Shown: piece after piece, positions 26,012-35,265 of the stretch | How the letters are laid out: each line of letters opens with the position of its first letter | Position numbering within the stretch: position 1 is the stretch's first letter | NCBI GenBank assembly: GCA_964389925.1 | Contig: CAYMGE010000005.1 | Coordinates: 52,712 to 116,711 of the forward strand | Length of the DNA stretch: 64,000 nt | From: CALECP01 sp964389925 | Lineage (GTDB): Bacteria; Chloroflexota; Anaerolineae; Promineifilales; Promineifilaceae | Reading direction: 5' to 3' | Notes under the pieces: model-generated | What the model was told of the DNA's origin: nothing | Database searches by the model: none | Seen by the model: the letters and a program-made list of their open reading frames with translations, nothing else | Program-made: the position numbers and the translations under genes

Positions 26012-28301
26012 CGATCCGTACCTTTGTGAGCGTCAGCAACTTGTCATTGGTGATGCGATCATCCTGTATCAGCGACAGATTGCGGAAGCTGCCATCTTCT
26101 AGTTGAGTGTACAAGCCTAGCACAAGTCGATAGATGTCAGGGGGAGTATCGGCCGAGACAGGTAGGCTCAACTGAATCTCTTGTGGCTCGTCTGGCAGCC
26201 ATGTTGCACTCTCTGTTCCAATATCCATCGCCCCGAAGCGTGTCGTCTCAACGACATCCTCACTCAAAATCTGTGCGGTCAGCGAATAGTTGGTCTCCGT
26301 GTCACCATAAAAATAGAGCGTCATGTCAAGCGTGTGACCCGCCTGCAAGCGGCGTTCACTTAACGCATAGCCCACTAAGCGAAATCCTTCTTCAAACGTA
26401 ATCTCTGTCTGATTGGGAAAGGTGCGCCCATCTTCCAAGACGATCACATCATAGAGTGTGGCAAATTCATTACCTATTTGGGTCAGTAATCGTGTTTGGG
26501 TCTCTACGTCATAGAGACCGACGTTGATTTCTAGCTCAGAGGGCGCAAACACCGTGCGCGGGACATCAATTACATATTTTTCGCTGTAAACGCCTGTCTC
26601 GGCAAAAGAGGTTGCGATCAAGCCTTGTCCGAGATAGCGGTCGCGTTGCGCGATGGGCGTGTTGAGAACGGGGTCGGTTAGGTGGATAAAGGTTGAGTAG
26701 TTGATGGTCATCGGCCGAAGTACCTCCCAATCAATCTCAATCTCAAATGATCCGCCGGGGCGAACCTCCAATTGTGTCGTATGCCAATTGAGGCGAACGC
26801 TGTTATCAAATATTACAGCGTCTTCCATCACTGTTTGCGCTACTATAGGTTGTGGCTGACGATAAGCCGGAAAAATTGTCAAGAATGGCGCAGACGACGC
26901 TATGACAAACATAAAGCCGCCTATTCCAATTGCGATCCACTTGCCCATGCGCTGTCCAACTAATCCCAAGAGTCCTGTTGCCAACAGCACCATCTCAACC
27001 TGTAACGCACCAAACACCAATCGTCCTTGACTGCTCCACGTCGTCGTTGCCCAGCTTATCAAACCAGAAACGACTGCACCAAGCCAGACCAAGCAGCAAA
27101 TGATGACAAAGTTCGCGGCGACAAAATCAAACAGCCAACTTATCAAGCGAGTTGCTGTTCTTTGAGGGATGACTGGTTCATTTTGCCCTTTTGCGAAATC
27201 GGCAATTTGACGCAGAAAAAAGAAGGCAAAGCCAATCACGCCGATGACGAGAACAGTATTCAACAATGTGTAAATCCAATTTGCCATCGGCACGTTGACC
27301 CCACCAAACAAGCCCCAATAGCTTTGCATGAAGCCGACGCGCTCATCCCAAAGTTGCGCCAGCGTTGCCGGTTGCGGCCGTTCCCCCAACACGGCGATGA
27401 ATGCAGACCAGCCGCGCCAATCATTGTAAAGTTGCACATTACGGATATACCACCAGCCAGCAATCATAAATGTGACAGCAAAAACGAATAAAAACTGAAT
27501 GACTGTTCGCACGTAGAGCGACGGTGCAAATGGCTCTCGTAACTGCCGCCAATTGGCAATAAAGATGCCACCCAATGCCAGCGGCAGCAGTCCCACGCCA
27601 ACAATTTTTGTCAAACATGCCGCGCCAATGACCACGCCAATCGTAAACAGCGAACGGTAAACAGCAGGCTGCTTGCCCGCATCATCGACAAGTTTGATGA
27701 TCAGAAATACTGCTACCGTTGCGAGTGCCATCATGCCGTTATCGTTGTTAACGGCCGATCCAACGAACAAACGCATGGGCAAAAACGCGACCATTGCCGC
27801 CGCTAACAGTGGAACATAGTCAAGTTGGGCGTGGGGCGCGGCGACGTACTTTCCAATTCGATAGGTAAAATAAACGGTCACAGCTCCCAACAGAACAGAG
27901 AAAAACCGCACAATTCGCACGGCGAATAGTGTGCCTTGCCACGAATTCCAATTGGGGTTGTGGATGGTCAGATTGATGTTGCCGTCTCGCGTCACGATGC
28001 CATTATCGACGTGTGGATTTTCCCAACGCTTTTCGACCATATCGCCGGTGTCGATCCAGAATATGAGCGCGGCCGAAACGTAATAATAGAGGGGAGGCTG
28101 GCTTGCTTGCTGTTTCCACAACCCAGCTTCGTCTGGATCAAACACCTGCACAGGCAGCGGGTTGCCGTTCGCCAAATGCTGTACCATCGGATAGTGCCAA
28201 AGCTCATCCCCCCCTTCAAAAACGGGATTGACAATGGCATAAATGCCACCGAGTATGAAGGTGGTGACGAGAATGAGGTGAAGTAAGCGGCGTTCGGACA
28301 T
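26004..28301 (-). CDS. GT39/ArnT-like membrane glycosyltransferase
   Basis: 765 residues. The N-terminal half has about ten or more membrane segments with the early motif NPVFEGGDELWHYPMVQHLANGNPLP, which carries the acidic residues expected of phospholipid-carrier-dependent glycosyltransferases (DE near the first loop). The C-terminal 250 residues form a soluble beta-rich extracytoplasmic domain. It probably moves a sugar from a polyprenyl phosphate donor to an envelope acceptor. It is operonic with the O-antigen ligase-like gene. Confidence 0.75.
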   Translation of the reverse strand: MSERRLLHLILVTTFILGGIYAIVNPVFEGGDELWHYPMVQHLANGNPLPVQVFDPDEAGLWKQQASQPPLYYYVSAALIFWIDTGDMVEKRWENPHVDNGIVTRDGNINLTIHNPNWNSWQGTLFAVRIVRFFSVLLGAVTVYFTYRIGKYVAAPHAQLDYVPLLAAAMVAFLPMRLFVGSAVNNDNGMMALATVAVFLIIKLVDDAGKQPAVYRSLFTIGVVIGAACLTKIVGVGLLPLALGGIFIANWRQLREPFAPSLYVRTVIQFLFVFAVTFMIAGWWYIRNVQLYNDWRGWSAFIAVLGERPQPATLAQLWDERVGFMQSYWGLFGGVNVPMANWIYTLLNTVLVIGVIGFAFFFLRQIADFAKGQNEPVIPQRTATRLISWLFDFVAANFVIICCLVWLGAVVSGLISWATTTWSSQGRLVFGALQVEMVLLATGLLGLVGQRMGKWIAIGIGGFMFVIASSAPFLTIFPAYRQPQPIVAQTVMEDAVIFDNSVRLNWHTTQLEVRPGGSFEIEIDWEVLRPMTINYSTFIHLTDPVLNTPIAQRDRYLGQGLIATSFAETGVYSEKYVIDVPRTVFAPSELEINVGLYDVETQTRLLTQIGNEFATLYDVIVLEDGRTFPNQTEITFEEGFRLVGYALSERRLQAGHTLDMTLYFYGDTETNYSLTAQILSEDVVETTRFGAMDIGTESATWLPDEPQEIQLSLPVSADTPPDIYRLVLGLYTQLEDGSFRNLSLIQDDRITNDKLLTLTKVRIDE

Positions 28302-28321
28302 GTGGAAGTTGCAAGAAGGGA

Positions 28322-28348
28322 ATTATAAGAAGACAGATTTGCTTGCAA
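28322..28348 (-). promoter_or_regulatory. Promoter of the two-gene envelope-glycan operon
   Basis: On the minus strand TTGCAA (28348-28343), 15-base spacer, TATAAT (28327-28322), with a leader of about 15-20 bases before the ATG at 28301. Spacing is shorter than ideal, so this is a tentative call. Confidence 0.4.
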
Positions 28349-28410
28349 CATATACTACCCCCTCCTGATGCCGTTGCACGACGCTTTCACGACAGCTTAA
28401 CGACTGTGTT

Positions 28411-29490
28411 CTATCCCAACGATGACCAAACAGCCAGCTTGGATTTCACGCGGCGAATTACTTCGTTGGTGAAGTCGGTCGTTTGTGCCTGACCGCCAAG
28501 ATCCGAGGTGCGAATGCCATCATAGACCGTTTCAAATGTCGCTTCGTAAATAGCGCGGCTAATTTGCTTGGCCTGAGACTCTTTGAAATAGCTATAGAGA
28601 CCCGCACATGCCAGAATCATCGCCATTGGGTTGGCAACGTTGCGGCCTTGCAGTGCAGGAGCCGTGCCATGTGGCGCTTCTGCCATGACGCAATCGACGG
28701 CATACTCGTAGTCGAGCGAAATGACCATTGACTCGTTGCCAGCGATAGAGCCGAACATGGCGAGAACGAGGTCGGAGATGAGGTCACCGTCGCGGTTGAG
28801 CGTTGGAATGACGAGCGGCTCGCCACTTGTTCGCATGAGCAAAGCGAGCATCGCGTCTACCAGTTGGGGGTCGTAGATGATGCTGGGATAACGCTCGGCC
28901 GCCGCGTCTAGCTCTTCTTTGAACATCCCTTCATAGGTCGGGCTAACCGTATATTTAGGGCCGCCAAATACCTTTGCACCAACCTTCTGGGCATGTTGGA
29001 AGCTATATTCCGCAACGGAGCGACACAGCCAGCGTGAGATAACTTCGGTGCGCGCGCCGATCTCTTCATTTGTGCCAGCGTCACCCTCGCGCCACTCTTT
29101 CGCGCCATACGCGCCGCCGCGTGCCATGCGAATGATGGAGATCGGGGAGTGGATGCCGCCCATCGGCCGAACGCCCGGAATTCTGCGCCCTGTCCGTAAA
29201 ATAATCTCTGCATCAATCGCTTCACGCAAAATCGCGTTGGGGCTACCGACATCTCCCTGCGCTTCCGGCGTGATCGTCGCCGCCTTCAAACCAACGTGAT
29301 GCTCGCGCATCGCTTCACCCGCTTCATAAACAACCTTGTTGTTTGTTTTGCGGCGATTTTCTAGCGACAAATCAAACGTCACAAATTCAACATCATAACC
29401 AGTCACAGCAGGATCAATGACGCGCAACGCCTCATCGAGTAGTTCTTGTCCTGTTTCGTCACCTTGAAGAACGACGATTTTTCGAGCCAT
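28411..29490 (-). CDS. Isocitrate/isopropylmalate dehydrogenase family protein
   Basis: 359 residues. The beta-decarboxylating dehydrogenase fold is shown by VLQGDETGQELLDEALRVI, the active-site region LRTGRRIPGVRPMGGIHSPISIIRMARGGAYG, and APHGTAPALQGRNVANPMAMILACAGL near 290 for cofactor binding. It oxidatively decarboxylates a 2-hydroxy-3-carboxy acid. The substrate (isocitrate, isopropylmalate or homoisocitrate) cannot be set from sequence by eye. The start ATG has AGGAG upstream. The gene stands alone. Confidence 0.85.
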   Translation of the reverse strand: MARKIVVLQGDETGQELLDEALRVIDPAVTGYDVEFVTFDLSLENRRKTNNKVVYEAGEAMREHHVGLKAATITPEAQGDVGSPNAILREAIDAEIILRTGRRIPGVRPMGGIHSPISIIRMARGGAYGAKEWREGDAGTNEEIGARTEVISRWLCRSVAEYSFQHAQKVGAKVFGGPKYTVSPTYEGMFKEELDAAAERYPSIIYDPQLVDAMLALLMRTSGEPLVIPTLNRDGDLISDLVLAMFGSIAGNESMVISLDYEYAVDCVMAEAPHGTAPALQGRNVANPMAMILACAGLYSYFKESQAKQISRAIYEATFETVYDGIRTSDLGGQAQTTDFTNEVIRRVKSKLAVWSSLG

Positions 29491-29648
29491 CTTTTACTCC
29501 TAAGGTTGCAAGTCTTTGGATAATCATCCATCTCTTACAACTTTATCTTACATTTTGGAAGCTGCGATTATAACAGAAAGAGAAATTGTAAATGCCAGAT
29601 GATGGGCTGGCTTATGCTGTTAGAACGTAGTTAAAAGGTAGAGAGCGA

Positions 29649-29678
29649 TTGATTTTCAGTCGAATAACCTTTTATAAT
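29649..29678 (+). promoter_or_regulatory. rseP promoter
   Basis: TTGATT (29649-29654), 18-base spacer, TATAAT (29673-29678). A TCGGCCGA palindrome (29710-29717) lies between the likely start site and the ATG at 29735. Confidence 0.65.
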
Positions 29679-29734
29679 GCAATCTGAACTATTGTCGGCT
29701 GAACGATTTTCGGCCGAAATCTCAAGGAAACAAT

Positions 29735-30796
29735 ATGGATATTCTCTGGTATATCGGAGCGTTCATCCTGATTCTCTCGCCGATTATTTTTATACATGAA
29801 CTTGGTCATTTTCTCGCAGCACGATTCTTTGATATTGAGGTCGAGGAGTTTGGCATCGGTTTTCCTCCGCGTGCCGTCACACTGTTTGAGCGTGGTGGCA
29901 CAAAGTATACGCTAAATTGGATTCCTCTAGGTGGCTTCGTGCGACCAGCGGGCGAGGATGATCCCAACGTTCTCGGCGGTCTTTCGAGTGCGAGCAAGAC
30001 AGCGCGTTTTAGCGTTCTCGTCATGGGAGCTGTCTTCAACTTTATCTTAGCTTTTTTCGTTCTCTGGGGTGCGTATGCAATGGAGCGCAATCCGCTTGGA
30101 ATTGGCGAGATGTTTGAGGACAATGTTGCTGTAGAGGCTGGCCTACAGACAGGCGATATATTCGTTGAGGTCAACGGCAAAGAGATTGGCGTTGACCGTA
30201 ATTTACTAATTGGAGAAATCAGTGCCAATGCTAATACCCCCATCGAAGTCGTCTATTTGCGCGACGGAGAGCAGAGAAGCACGACGGTTACACCACAGCC
30301 GTTTGACGGTAATCCAGAGAGGGGGGTCATCGGTGTGAGGATTGCAAGCATCAACGGCGGCGAGAAGGTTCGCATGATGGGTGTGGGAGAGGCTGCGGCT
30401 GAATCATTACAAACGATTTACGACGTGATCGCTCTAACGCTCACTGCTCCCGCAAAGTTGATTGAAGGTTCGATCACTTCACAAGAGGCACGACCTATTA
30501 GCGTTGTTGGCATCAGCCAAATTGCGGGAACACAGGCACAAGACGCATTTAACACTGGGGACTGGTTTAACGTCCTCTTTTTCACTGGCATCATCAGCGT
30601 TGGGCTTGGTTTCACAAACCTGCTTCCCCTCCCCGCGCTTGACGGTGGGCGCATTTTGTTCGTGCTAATTGAAGCGGTTCGCGGTCGTCGCGTTACTGCT
30701 GAACGCGAAGGGTTTATTCACATGGTCGGAATGCTGTTGCTGCTTGGCTTGATGGTGTTGTTGATCGTCAACGATGTCGTTAATCCGATTTTCTAA
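29735..30796 (+). CDS. rseP: Site-2 intramembrane zinc metalloprotease (RIP)
   Basis: 353 residues. The first helix carries FIHELGHFLAARFF (catalytic HExxH), and the third C-terminal segment has NLLPLPALDGGRILFVLIEA, the second zinc-ligand motif. A PDZ domain lies between, about 120-190 (GLQTGDIFVEVNGKEI). It cleaves transmembrane anti-sigma factors or signal-peptide remnants in the membrane. Neighbouring genes do not include dxr or bamA. The 3' end overlaps the convergent AFG1-like gene by 17 bases. Confidence 0.93.
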   Translation: MDILWYIGAFILILSPIIFIHELGHFLAARFFDIEVEEFGIGFPPRAVTLFERGGTKYTLNWIPLGGFVRPAGEDDPNVLGGLSSASKTARFSVLVMGAVFNFILAFFVLWGAYAMERNPLGIGEMFEDNVAVEAGLQTGDIFVEVNGKEIGVDRNLLIGEISANANTPIEVVYLRDGEQRSTTVTPQPFDGNPERGVIGVRIASINGGEKVRMMGVGEAAAESLQTIYDVIALTLTAPAKLIEGSITSQEARPISVVGISQIAGTQAQDAFNTGDWFNVLFFTGIISVGLGFTNLLPLPALDGGRILFVLIEAVRGRRVTAEREGFIHMVGMLLLLGLMVLLIVNDVVNPIF

Positions 30797-31955
30797 GACC
30801 TAGCGTTGTCTGCGCCCGCTGCCCCGCCATGCCGAGACGAGAGGTAAAGCGGTCTATTCCTACGGCCGTTTTCCGTTTTACCTCTTCACTTGCGTCATCG
30901 GCCGATTCAATCACCTGCTTCAACGCCTCAAATGAAGCGCGAGATAGCTGCAACGCTTGTCCACTGCTTCGCAAAAGTACGCCAATCCCCATCTGCTCAA
31001 CCGCATCAAACAGCGCGATAAAACGAATAATGCCGTTGTAGTCGCGCTGCAACTTCGCCAACGAAAATCCATTCAGCAATAGCACATAGCGCAAGTTCTG
31101 CGTCAGCAGCGTTGGATCAGAGACAAAAAAGCGTGTCGTCTCGATAAAATTGACCCATTCAATATCAAGGAGCGGGGCGCGTAACGTCTCGTCAAAGTCT
31201 AGCAGCACAAACACGATGTCCCCTTGTCGCGCGAGCCGGCAATTGACCTGCCCAAAACGTTGTGTTTGCTTTGCCATCAGTTGAGCAAACATCGAATGGT
31301 CACGAACGGCATCTTGCGGATCGCCCTGTCGCATATCTTCGCCGCCAAAGTAAATTTTATGGGGCGGGATTTGCTGCCGTTCTAACTGTTTGAACGCCGT
31401 CTGATTAGATGTTCCCACAACGAGAATACCATTCTTTGCCAACGTCGGTATAGTGGGAGAGTAGCCAACCATCTCAACCTCATCCGCAAAAATGACGCGC
31501 ATGGGGATGAGATTTCTTGTGATGAAGTGTTGGAGATCGGCCGAGATCAGTCGATGCTTCTGCACATCCCATTCGTAAAAATGTAGCAGTTGCGCCCACT
31601 GGCTGACCGACAATATGCTCAATGGCTCGTCCTTCAATAGGCGTTTTTGCAGTTTGTAGGTGCGTTGCCCTTTCCGCATCACGGGCGCGATGTTATCGGG
31701 CAGTTGTCGCCGCAAAACACGGTCTAATACATATAAGAAGGTTGTCTTGCCTGTGCCGGGCGGGCCATATAGGATGGTTGGTGCAACGGGCTTTGGAGCT
31801 GGCTTGCGAAACAAGAAACGACGGTTTTCTGGTTCAACCGCCAAAAATTCCGCCACCCGTCTCACAACCTCATGCTGGCGTTCTCCCAATACAGAGACAT
31901 CTAGCCCCGCACGATGGGCTTCTTTATAGACTTGTTGCCAAAGTTCTTCTATCAA
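30780..31955 (-). CDS. AFG1/ZapE-like ATPase
   Basis: 391 residues. Walker A is ILYGPPGTGKTTF near 62, Walker B VIFADEVEMVGYS near 155, then ILVVGTSNQTAFKQL. The C-terminal stretch FIETTRFFVSDPTLLTQNLRYVLLLNG resembles the AFG1/ZapE C-terminal domain. The family is implicated in cell-division or inner-membrane protein quality control. The normal DEF(Q/H)V Walker B reads ADEVE, so this is a divergent member. A TCGGCCGA site is inside. It converges with rseP. Confidence 0.75.
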   Translation of the reverse strand: MIEELWQQVYKEAHRAGLDVSVLGERQHEVVRRVAEFLAVEPENRRFLFRKPAPKPVAPTILYGPPGTGKTTFLYVLDRVLRRQLPDNIAPVMRKGQRTYKLQKRLLKDEPLSILSVSQWAQLLHFYEWDVQKHRLISADLQHFITRNLIPMRVIFADEVEMVGYSPTIPTLAKNGILVVGTSNQTAFKQLERQQIPPHKIYFGGEDMRQGDPQDAVRDHSMFAQLMAKQTQRFGQVNCRLARQGDIVFVLLDFDETLRAPLLDIEWVNFIETTRFFVSDPTLLTQNLRYVLLLNGFSLAKLQRDYNGIIRFIALFDAVEQMGIGVLLRSSGQALQLSRASFEALKQVIESADDASEEVKRKTAVGIDRFTSRLGMAGQRAQTTLGLRKSD

Positions 31956-31986
31956 ACGATTTCAGCTATGCAAGCGCATGTAGGTT

Positions 31987-33414
31987 CTAACTGATGCGAC
32001 TGGCTTGCTTCACAGCCTCAATGATTTTGTAGTAGCCCGTGCAGCGACAGAGGTTACCGCTATAGGCTTGTAGAATTTGTTCATGGGATGGCTGCGGATG
32101 TTCTTCGAGCAGTTTTGCGCCTGACATCAGGAAGCCCGGGATGCAATAGCCACACTGGACAGCTCCTTTGTCGATAAACGCCTGTTGAATGGGATGGAGG
32201 TCGCCTGCCTCGCTCTGTAAGCCTTCAACCGTTACAATGTCGGCGTGATGGGCGCGAGCGGCCGAAACCAAGCATCCCATCACCGCCATTCCATCGAGGA
32301 AAACGGTGCAGGAACCACATTCTCCCTCCGCACAGCCTAGTTTTGTACCTGTTAAGCCAATAGCTTCCCGCAACCAATCGACCAATGTTTGATGCGTGCC
32401 AAGCGGCGCGGAAATCGGCTGACCGTTCACAGTCGTCTCAACAATGTCAGTTTGACTATGCGAATGTTGTTCGCCCGTTGGGAAGATACCATTTGTCTCG
32501 GCCTGCAAAAGAGTGGGCTGGGTCGGCAACACAACCTTGCCGTCGCGCAGGGCAACGAGGGCGCGTCTAGTCATAATGGGCAAAAGATTAGTACGATAAT
32601 CGGCCGATCCCCGCACATCACTGATCGGCCGCACCCCCTCCCCAATCAGTTGTGCCACCTCAGCAATCACGTCGTCTGTCAAACTTTTCCCTTGCAAGAA
32701 ATCTTCGGCAACCGTTGCGCTGACGATGGTTGGTGCGACGCTGCCTAGGGCGATGTCGGCCGATTTCACTCGCTCATCCACAACATCCAGCCAGATTGCC
32801 AAATGTACAACCGAAATCGCCTGCGCCCGACGATTGCCTAACTTGACATACACGCCCTTCCCTTCTCGCGCTGGCAGGATGATATGCGTCACGATTTCAT
32901 CATCTCGTAAAACCGTGCGCCGCACACCCTCATAAAATTCACGGATCGAAACCTCGCGCTCTTCCTTCAATGAACGTAACGTCAGGCGTGCATCCATCAC
33001 CCACAACGCAGAAATCGTGTCATTAGCAGGGCTAGCCGTGACGACGTTGCCGACAATTGTGGCTCGATTGCGTAACTGGGGCGAGCCAACCTCCCAGCAC
33101 GCCTGCACTAGTGGCACGGCTTTTTCGCACAGCAACTCAGAGGCGACAATTTGATTGTGTGTGACAGTTGCGCCAATGCGAATTGCGCCATCAGCAAGCC
33201 GCTCAATTTGGTTGAGATTTGGAATGCGTGTCAGATCGATTAACGTATCTACCCCTTGTCGCTGGTTGCGCTCAAGCTCAACGATGAGATCAGTGCCACC
33301 CGCAATGCAACGGGCGCGTTTGCCATAGGTGGCAAGCAAGTGTAGCGCAGCCTCAATGCTAGCTGGGGCATCATATTGAGTAATTGTCTGTCCACGTTGT
33401 TGAATCGGGTGCAT
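31987..33414 (-). CDS. Xanthine dehydrogenase-type FAD and [2Fe-2S] subunits fused in one protein
   Basis: 475 residues. Residues 1-290 are the FAD-binding CoxM/XdhB-type domain (RCIAGGTDLIVELER, RNRATIVGNVVTASPANDT). Residues about 315-475 are the [2Fe-2S] CoxS/XdhC-type domain with plant-type cluster ligands GCAEGECGSCTVFLDG and QCGYCIPGF...GNLCRCTGYYKI. Electrons would flow molybdopterin, [2Fe-2S], FAD. The molybdopterin subunit that these serve is absent from the flanking genes, so it must be elsewhere or the protein is an orphan. ATG 33414 is separated by 12 bases from the ABC-F gene upstream. Confidence 0.9.
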   Translation of the reverse strand: MHPIQQRGQTITQYDAPASIEAALHLLATYGKRARCIAGGTDLIVELERNQRQGVDTLIDLTRIPNLNQIERLADGAIRIGATVTHNQIVASELLCEKAVPLVQACWEVGSPQLRNRATIVGNVVTASPANDTISALWVMDARLTLRSLKEEREVSIREFYEGVRRTVLRDDEIVTHIILPAREGKGVYVKLGNRRAQAISVVHLAIWLDVVDERVKSADIALGSVAPTIVSATVAEDFLQGKSLTDDVIAEVAQLIGEGVRPISDVRGSADYRTNLLPIMTRRALVALRDGKVVLPTQPTLLQAETNGIFPTGEQHSHSQTDIVETTVNGQPISAPLGTHQTLVDWLREAIGLTGTKLGCAEGECGSCTVFLDGMAVMGCLVSAARAHHADIVTVEGLQSEAGDLHPIQQAFIDKGAVQCGYCIPGFLMSGAKLLEEHPQPSHEQILQAYSGNLCRCTGYYKIIEAVKQASRIS

Positions 33415-33426
33415 AATCGTACCAAT

Positions 33427-35067
33427 TTACTTTATCTCTCGTCGCACACTTCCATTTTCCACCCACCAGACTTCTGTGGCAAATCGGCCGATGAAATAAC
33501 GGTCATGCACAACAGCAAGCGTTGTTCCACTGAATTGTAGCAAAGCTTGATCAAACATTTCACGCGAGGGAATATCCAGATGGTTGATCGGTTCATCGAG
33601 CAGCAAAAAGTTGCAGCCCTGCGCGACGAGCAACGCAAGTTGTAAGCGAGCGCGTTGCCCATAGCTGAGTAGCGCGGTTGGTTTTAGCGGCTCTTGATCC
33701 TTGAAGAGGTAGTTGTGTAGATAGTTGCGAATGTCGGTATCTGTGCCAAATCCAATGTCGCGTAATGTTTCGACCGGCGACTTTGCGGGATCAAGCAGTT
33801 CTTGCTCTTGCGCCATGTAACCAAGCTGAACACTGCTGCCCAATGTCGCGGTTCCCTGTAATGGCTGCAATTGACCTGCAATGACCTTGAGCAAGGTTGT
33901 CTTGCCGCTGCCGTTCGCACCGGTCAGAATGATGCGCTGCCCGGCCGAGACGTAGCGTTCGGGGATGTGCAGAAGCGGCCGATCATAGCCAATCGTGAGG
34001 TTGTGAAGGTGGAGGACAGATCGGCCGCTTCTCACATCCGTCCCAAACTCAACATTCATCTGCCAACTGCGCGTCGGCTTCTCCACACGTTCATCTGCAT
34101 CAAGAAAACGATTGAGCTTGACCTCACGCGCCTTTGCGACCTTTGCCGTAGCTTTTGCCTTGCTGCGGACAAAATCCTTGAAGCCCGATTGTGCCATGCG
34201 TTCACCACCCTTGCGAACGGAAGTTGATTTATTTTCCTGCGACCGCGCCGTTTCGCGCACCCGCGCCACATCTTTCTTGATGCGCTTCACTTCGGCAACC
34301 TGATCGAGATATGCTTGCATCTGCTTCTCACGCTCCATCTGCCACTGAACAAGATAATCGCTGTAGTTACCGACATACTCTTTGATGCCGTCGTCAAGAG
34401 CCAAGATTTTTGTCGCTGTCCGATCAATAAACGTGCGGTCGTGCGAGACAAAGAGGACAGCCCCTGCAAAGTCTGCCAACCAACTTTCAAGCCATTCTAG
34501 CATCGTGATGTCGAGGTGGTTGGTTGGCTCATCAAGCAGCAGGAGGTCGGGGTCATCGAGTAGAACGAGAGCGAGGGCAAGGCGAGTTTTTTGACCGCCG
34601 CTGAGAACGCCGGCTGGGAGATGCGAATCAATATCATTAAGGCCAAGCGAATGGGTAATTGTCGCAACTCGACCAGTATCGGCCGATTCGATCTTTCGCA
34701 ACAGTCGATCAAACTGCTCATGTAAAATCAAATCATCCGGATGTTCAACCATTTTCATGGTCAACGCAGTCAGTTCGTCCTCTAGGATGTCAATGCTGCC
34801 AGCGGCGCGACCAATGATCTCGCCCAGCGTTTGCTCCGGGTCAAGCTCAAACCCCTGTGGTAAGTACCCGATTTGTATGTCGTTTGGTAAAGCGATGGTG
34901 CCGGCCGATGGGGTTTCCTCGCCTGCAATAATTCGCAGGAGCGTCGTTTTGCCGCTGCCATTTGCGCCAATTAGCGCGGCCCGATCGCCGCGATTGACAC
35001 TGAATGTCACGTCGTTAAATAAAGTTGTCAGATTGAATGATTTAGAAAGGTGATGAACAGTTAGCAC
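33427..35067 (-). CDS. ABC-F family ATP-binding protein
   Basis: 546 residues, two ABC domains without membrane segments: GANGSGKTTLLRIIAG near 34 with signature LSGGQKTRLALAL, and GANGSGKTTLLKVIAG near 378 with LSYGQRARLQLAL. The linker between is long and basic, as in ribosome-binding ABC-F factors such as EttA, Uup or antibiotic-protection types. It acts on the ribosome. Start GTG 35067 is preceded by TGGAGTG, which is masked by a leader hairpin. Which ABC-F subfamily it belongs to is not clear. Confidence 0.9.
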   Translation of the reverse strand: MLTVHHLSKSFNLTTLFNDVTFSVNRGDRAALIGANGSGKTTLLRIIAGEETPSAGTIALPNDIQIGYLPQGFELDPEQTLGEIIGRAAGSIDILEDELTALTMKMVEHPDDLILHEQFDRLLRKIESADTGRVATITHSLGLNDIDSHLPAGVLSGGQKTRLALALVLLDDPDLLLLDEPTNHLDITMLEWLESWLADFAGAVLFVSHDRTFIDRTATKILALDDGIKEYVGNYSDYLVQWQMEREKQMQAYLDQVAEVKRIKKDVARVRETARSQENKSTSVRKGGERMAQSGFKDFVRSKAKATAKVAKAREVKLNRFLDADERVEKPTRSWQMNVEFGTDVRSGRSVLHLHNLTIGYDRPLLHIPERYVSAGQRIILTGANGSGKTTLLKVIAGQLQPLQGTATLGSSVQLGYMAQEQELLDPAKSPVETLRDIGFGTDTDIRNYLHNYLFKDQEPLKPTALLSYGQRARLQLALLVAQGCNFLLLDEPINHLDIPSREMFDQALLQFSGTTLAVVHDRYFIGRFATEVWWVENGSVRREIK

Positions 35068-35141
35068 AAAACACTCCAGATATAAAAATCAAGCCACAAA
35101 AATCCGCTGGGGATACAAATAAGGGAGAATTGGAGTGTTTT
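35068..35141 (-). promoter_or_regulatory. SD-sequestering leader hairpin of the ABC-F gene
   Basis: In the minus-strand mRNA, AAAACACTCCA (35141-35131) can pair perfectly over 11 bp with TGGAGTGTTTT (35078-35068). The second arm contains the GGAG ribosome-binding site and ends directly at the GTG start codon. The loop is 52 bases. This is the layout of translational attenuators that control several antibiotic-protection ABC-F and erm genes. Confidence 0.6.
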
Positions 35142-35160
35142 AGTCTGTCATGTGCCACAC
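35140..35160 (-). CDS. Possible leader peptide ahead of the ABC-F gene
   Basis: GTG TGG CAC ATG ACA GAC TAA encodes a 6-residue peptide (or MTD from the inner ATG). Its stop overlaps the first arm of the SD-masking hairpin, where a paused ribosome would open the structure. No good Shine-Dalgarno sequence is seen before it, so this is only a candidate. A second candidate, MLIFC, lies about 40 bases further upstream. Confidence 0.25.
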   Translation of the reverse strand: MWHMTD

Positions 35161-35237
35161 GCTTGTGATTTAGCTGCAAGGTTAGCAAGAAGTTAGCAAA
35201 AAATCAACATTTACATGTGAGAAGAAGGCTGAATCGG

Positions 35238-35265
35238 TTGGCATTGATTGGCAGAAGTTTATACT
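35238..35265 (+). promoter_or_regulatory. Leaderless promoter of the solute-binding lipoprotein
   Basis: TTGGCA (35238-35243), 16-base spacer, TATACT (35260-35265), then 8 bases to ATG 35274. Both hexamers are near consensus, which fixes the start codon at 35274 rather than the in-frame ATG-like start at 35217. Confidence 0.65.
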
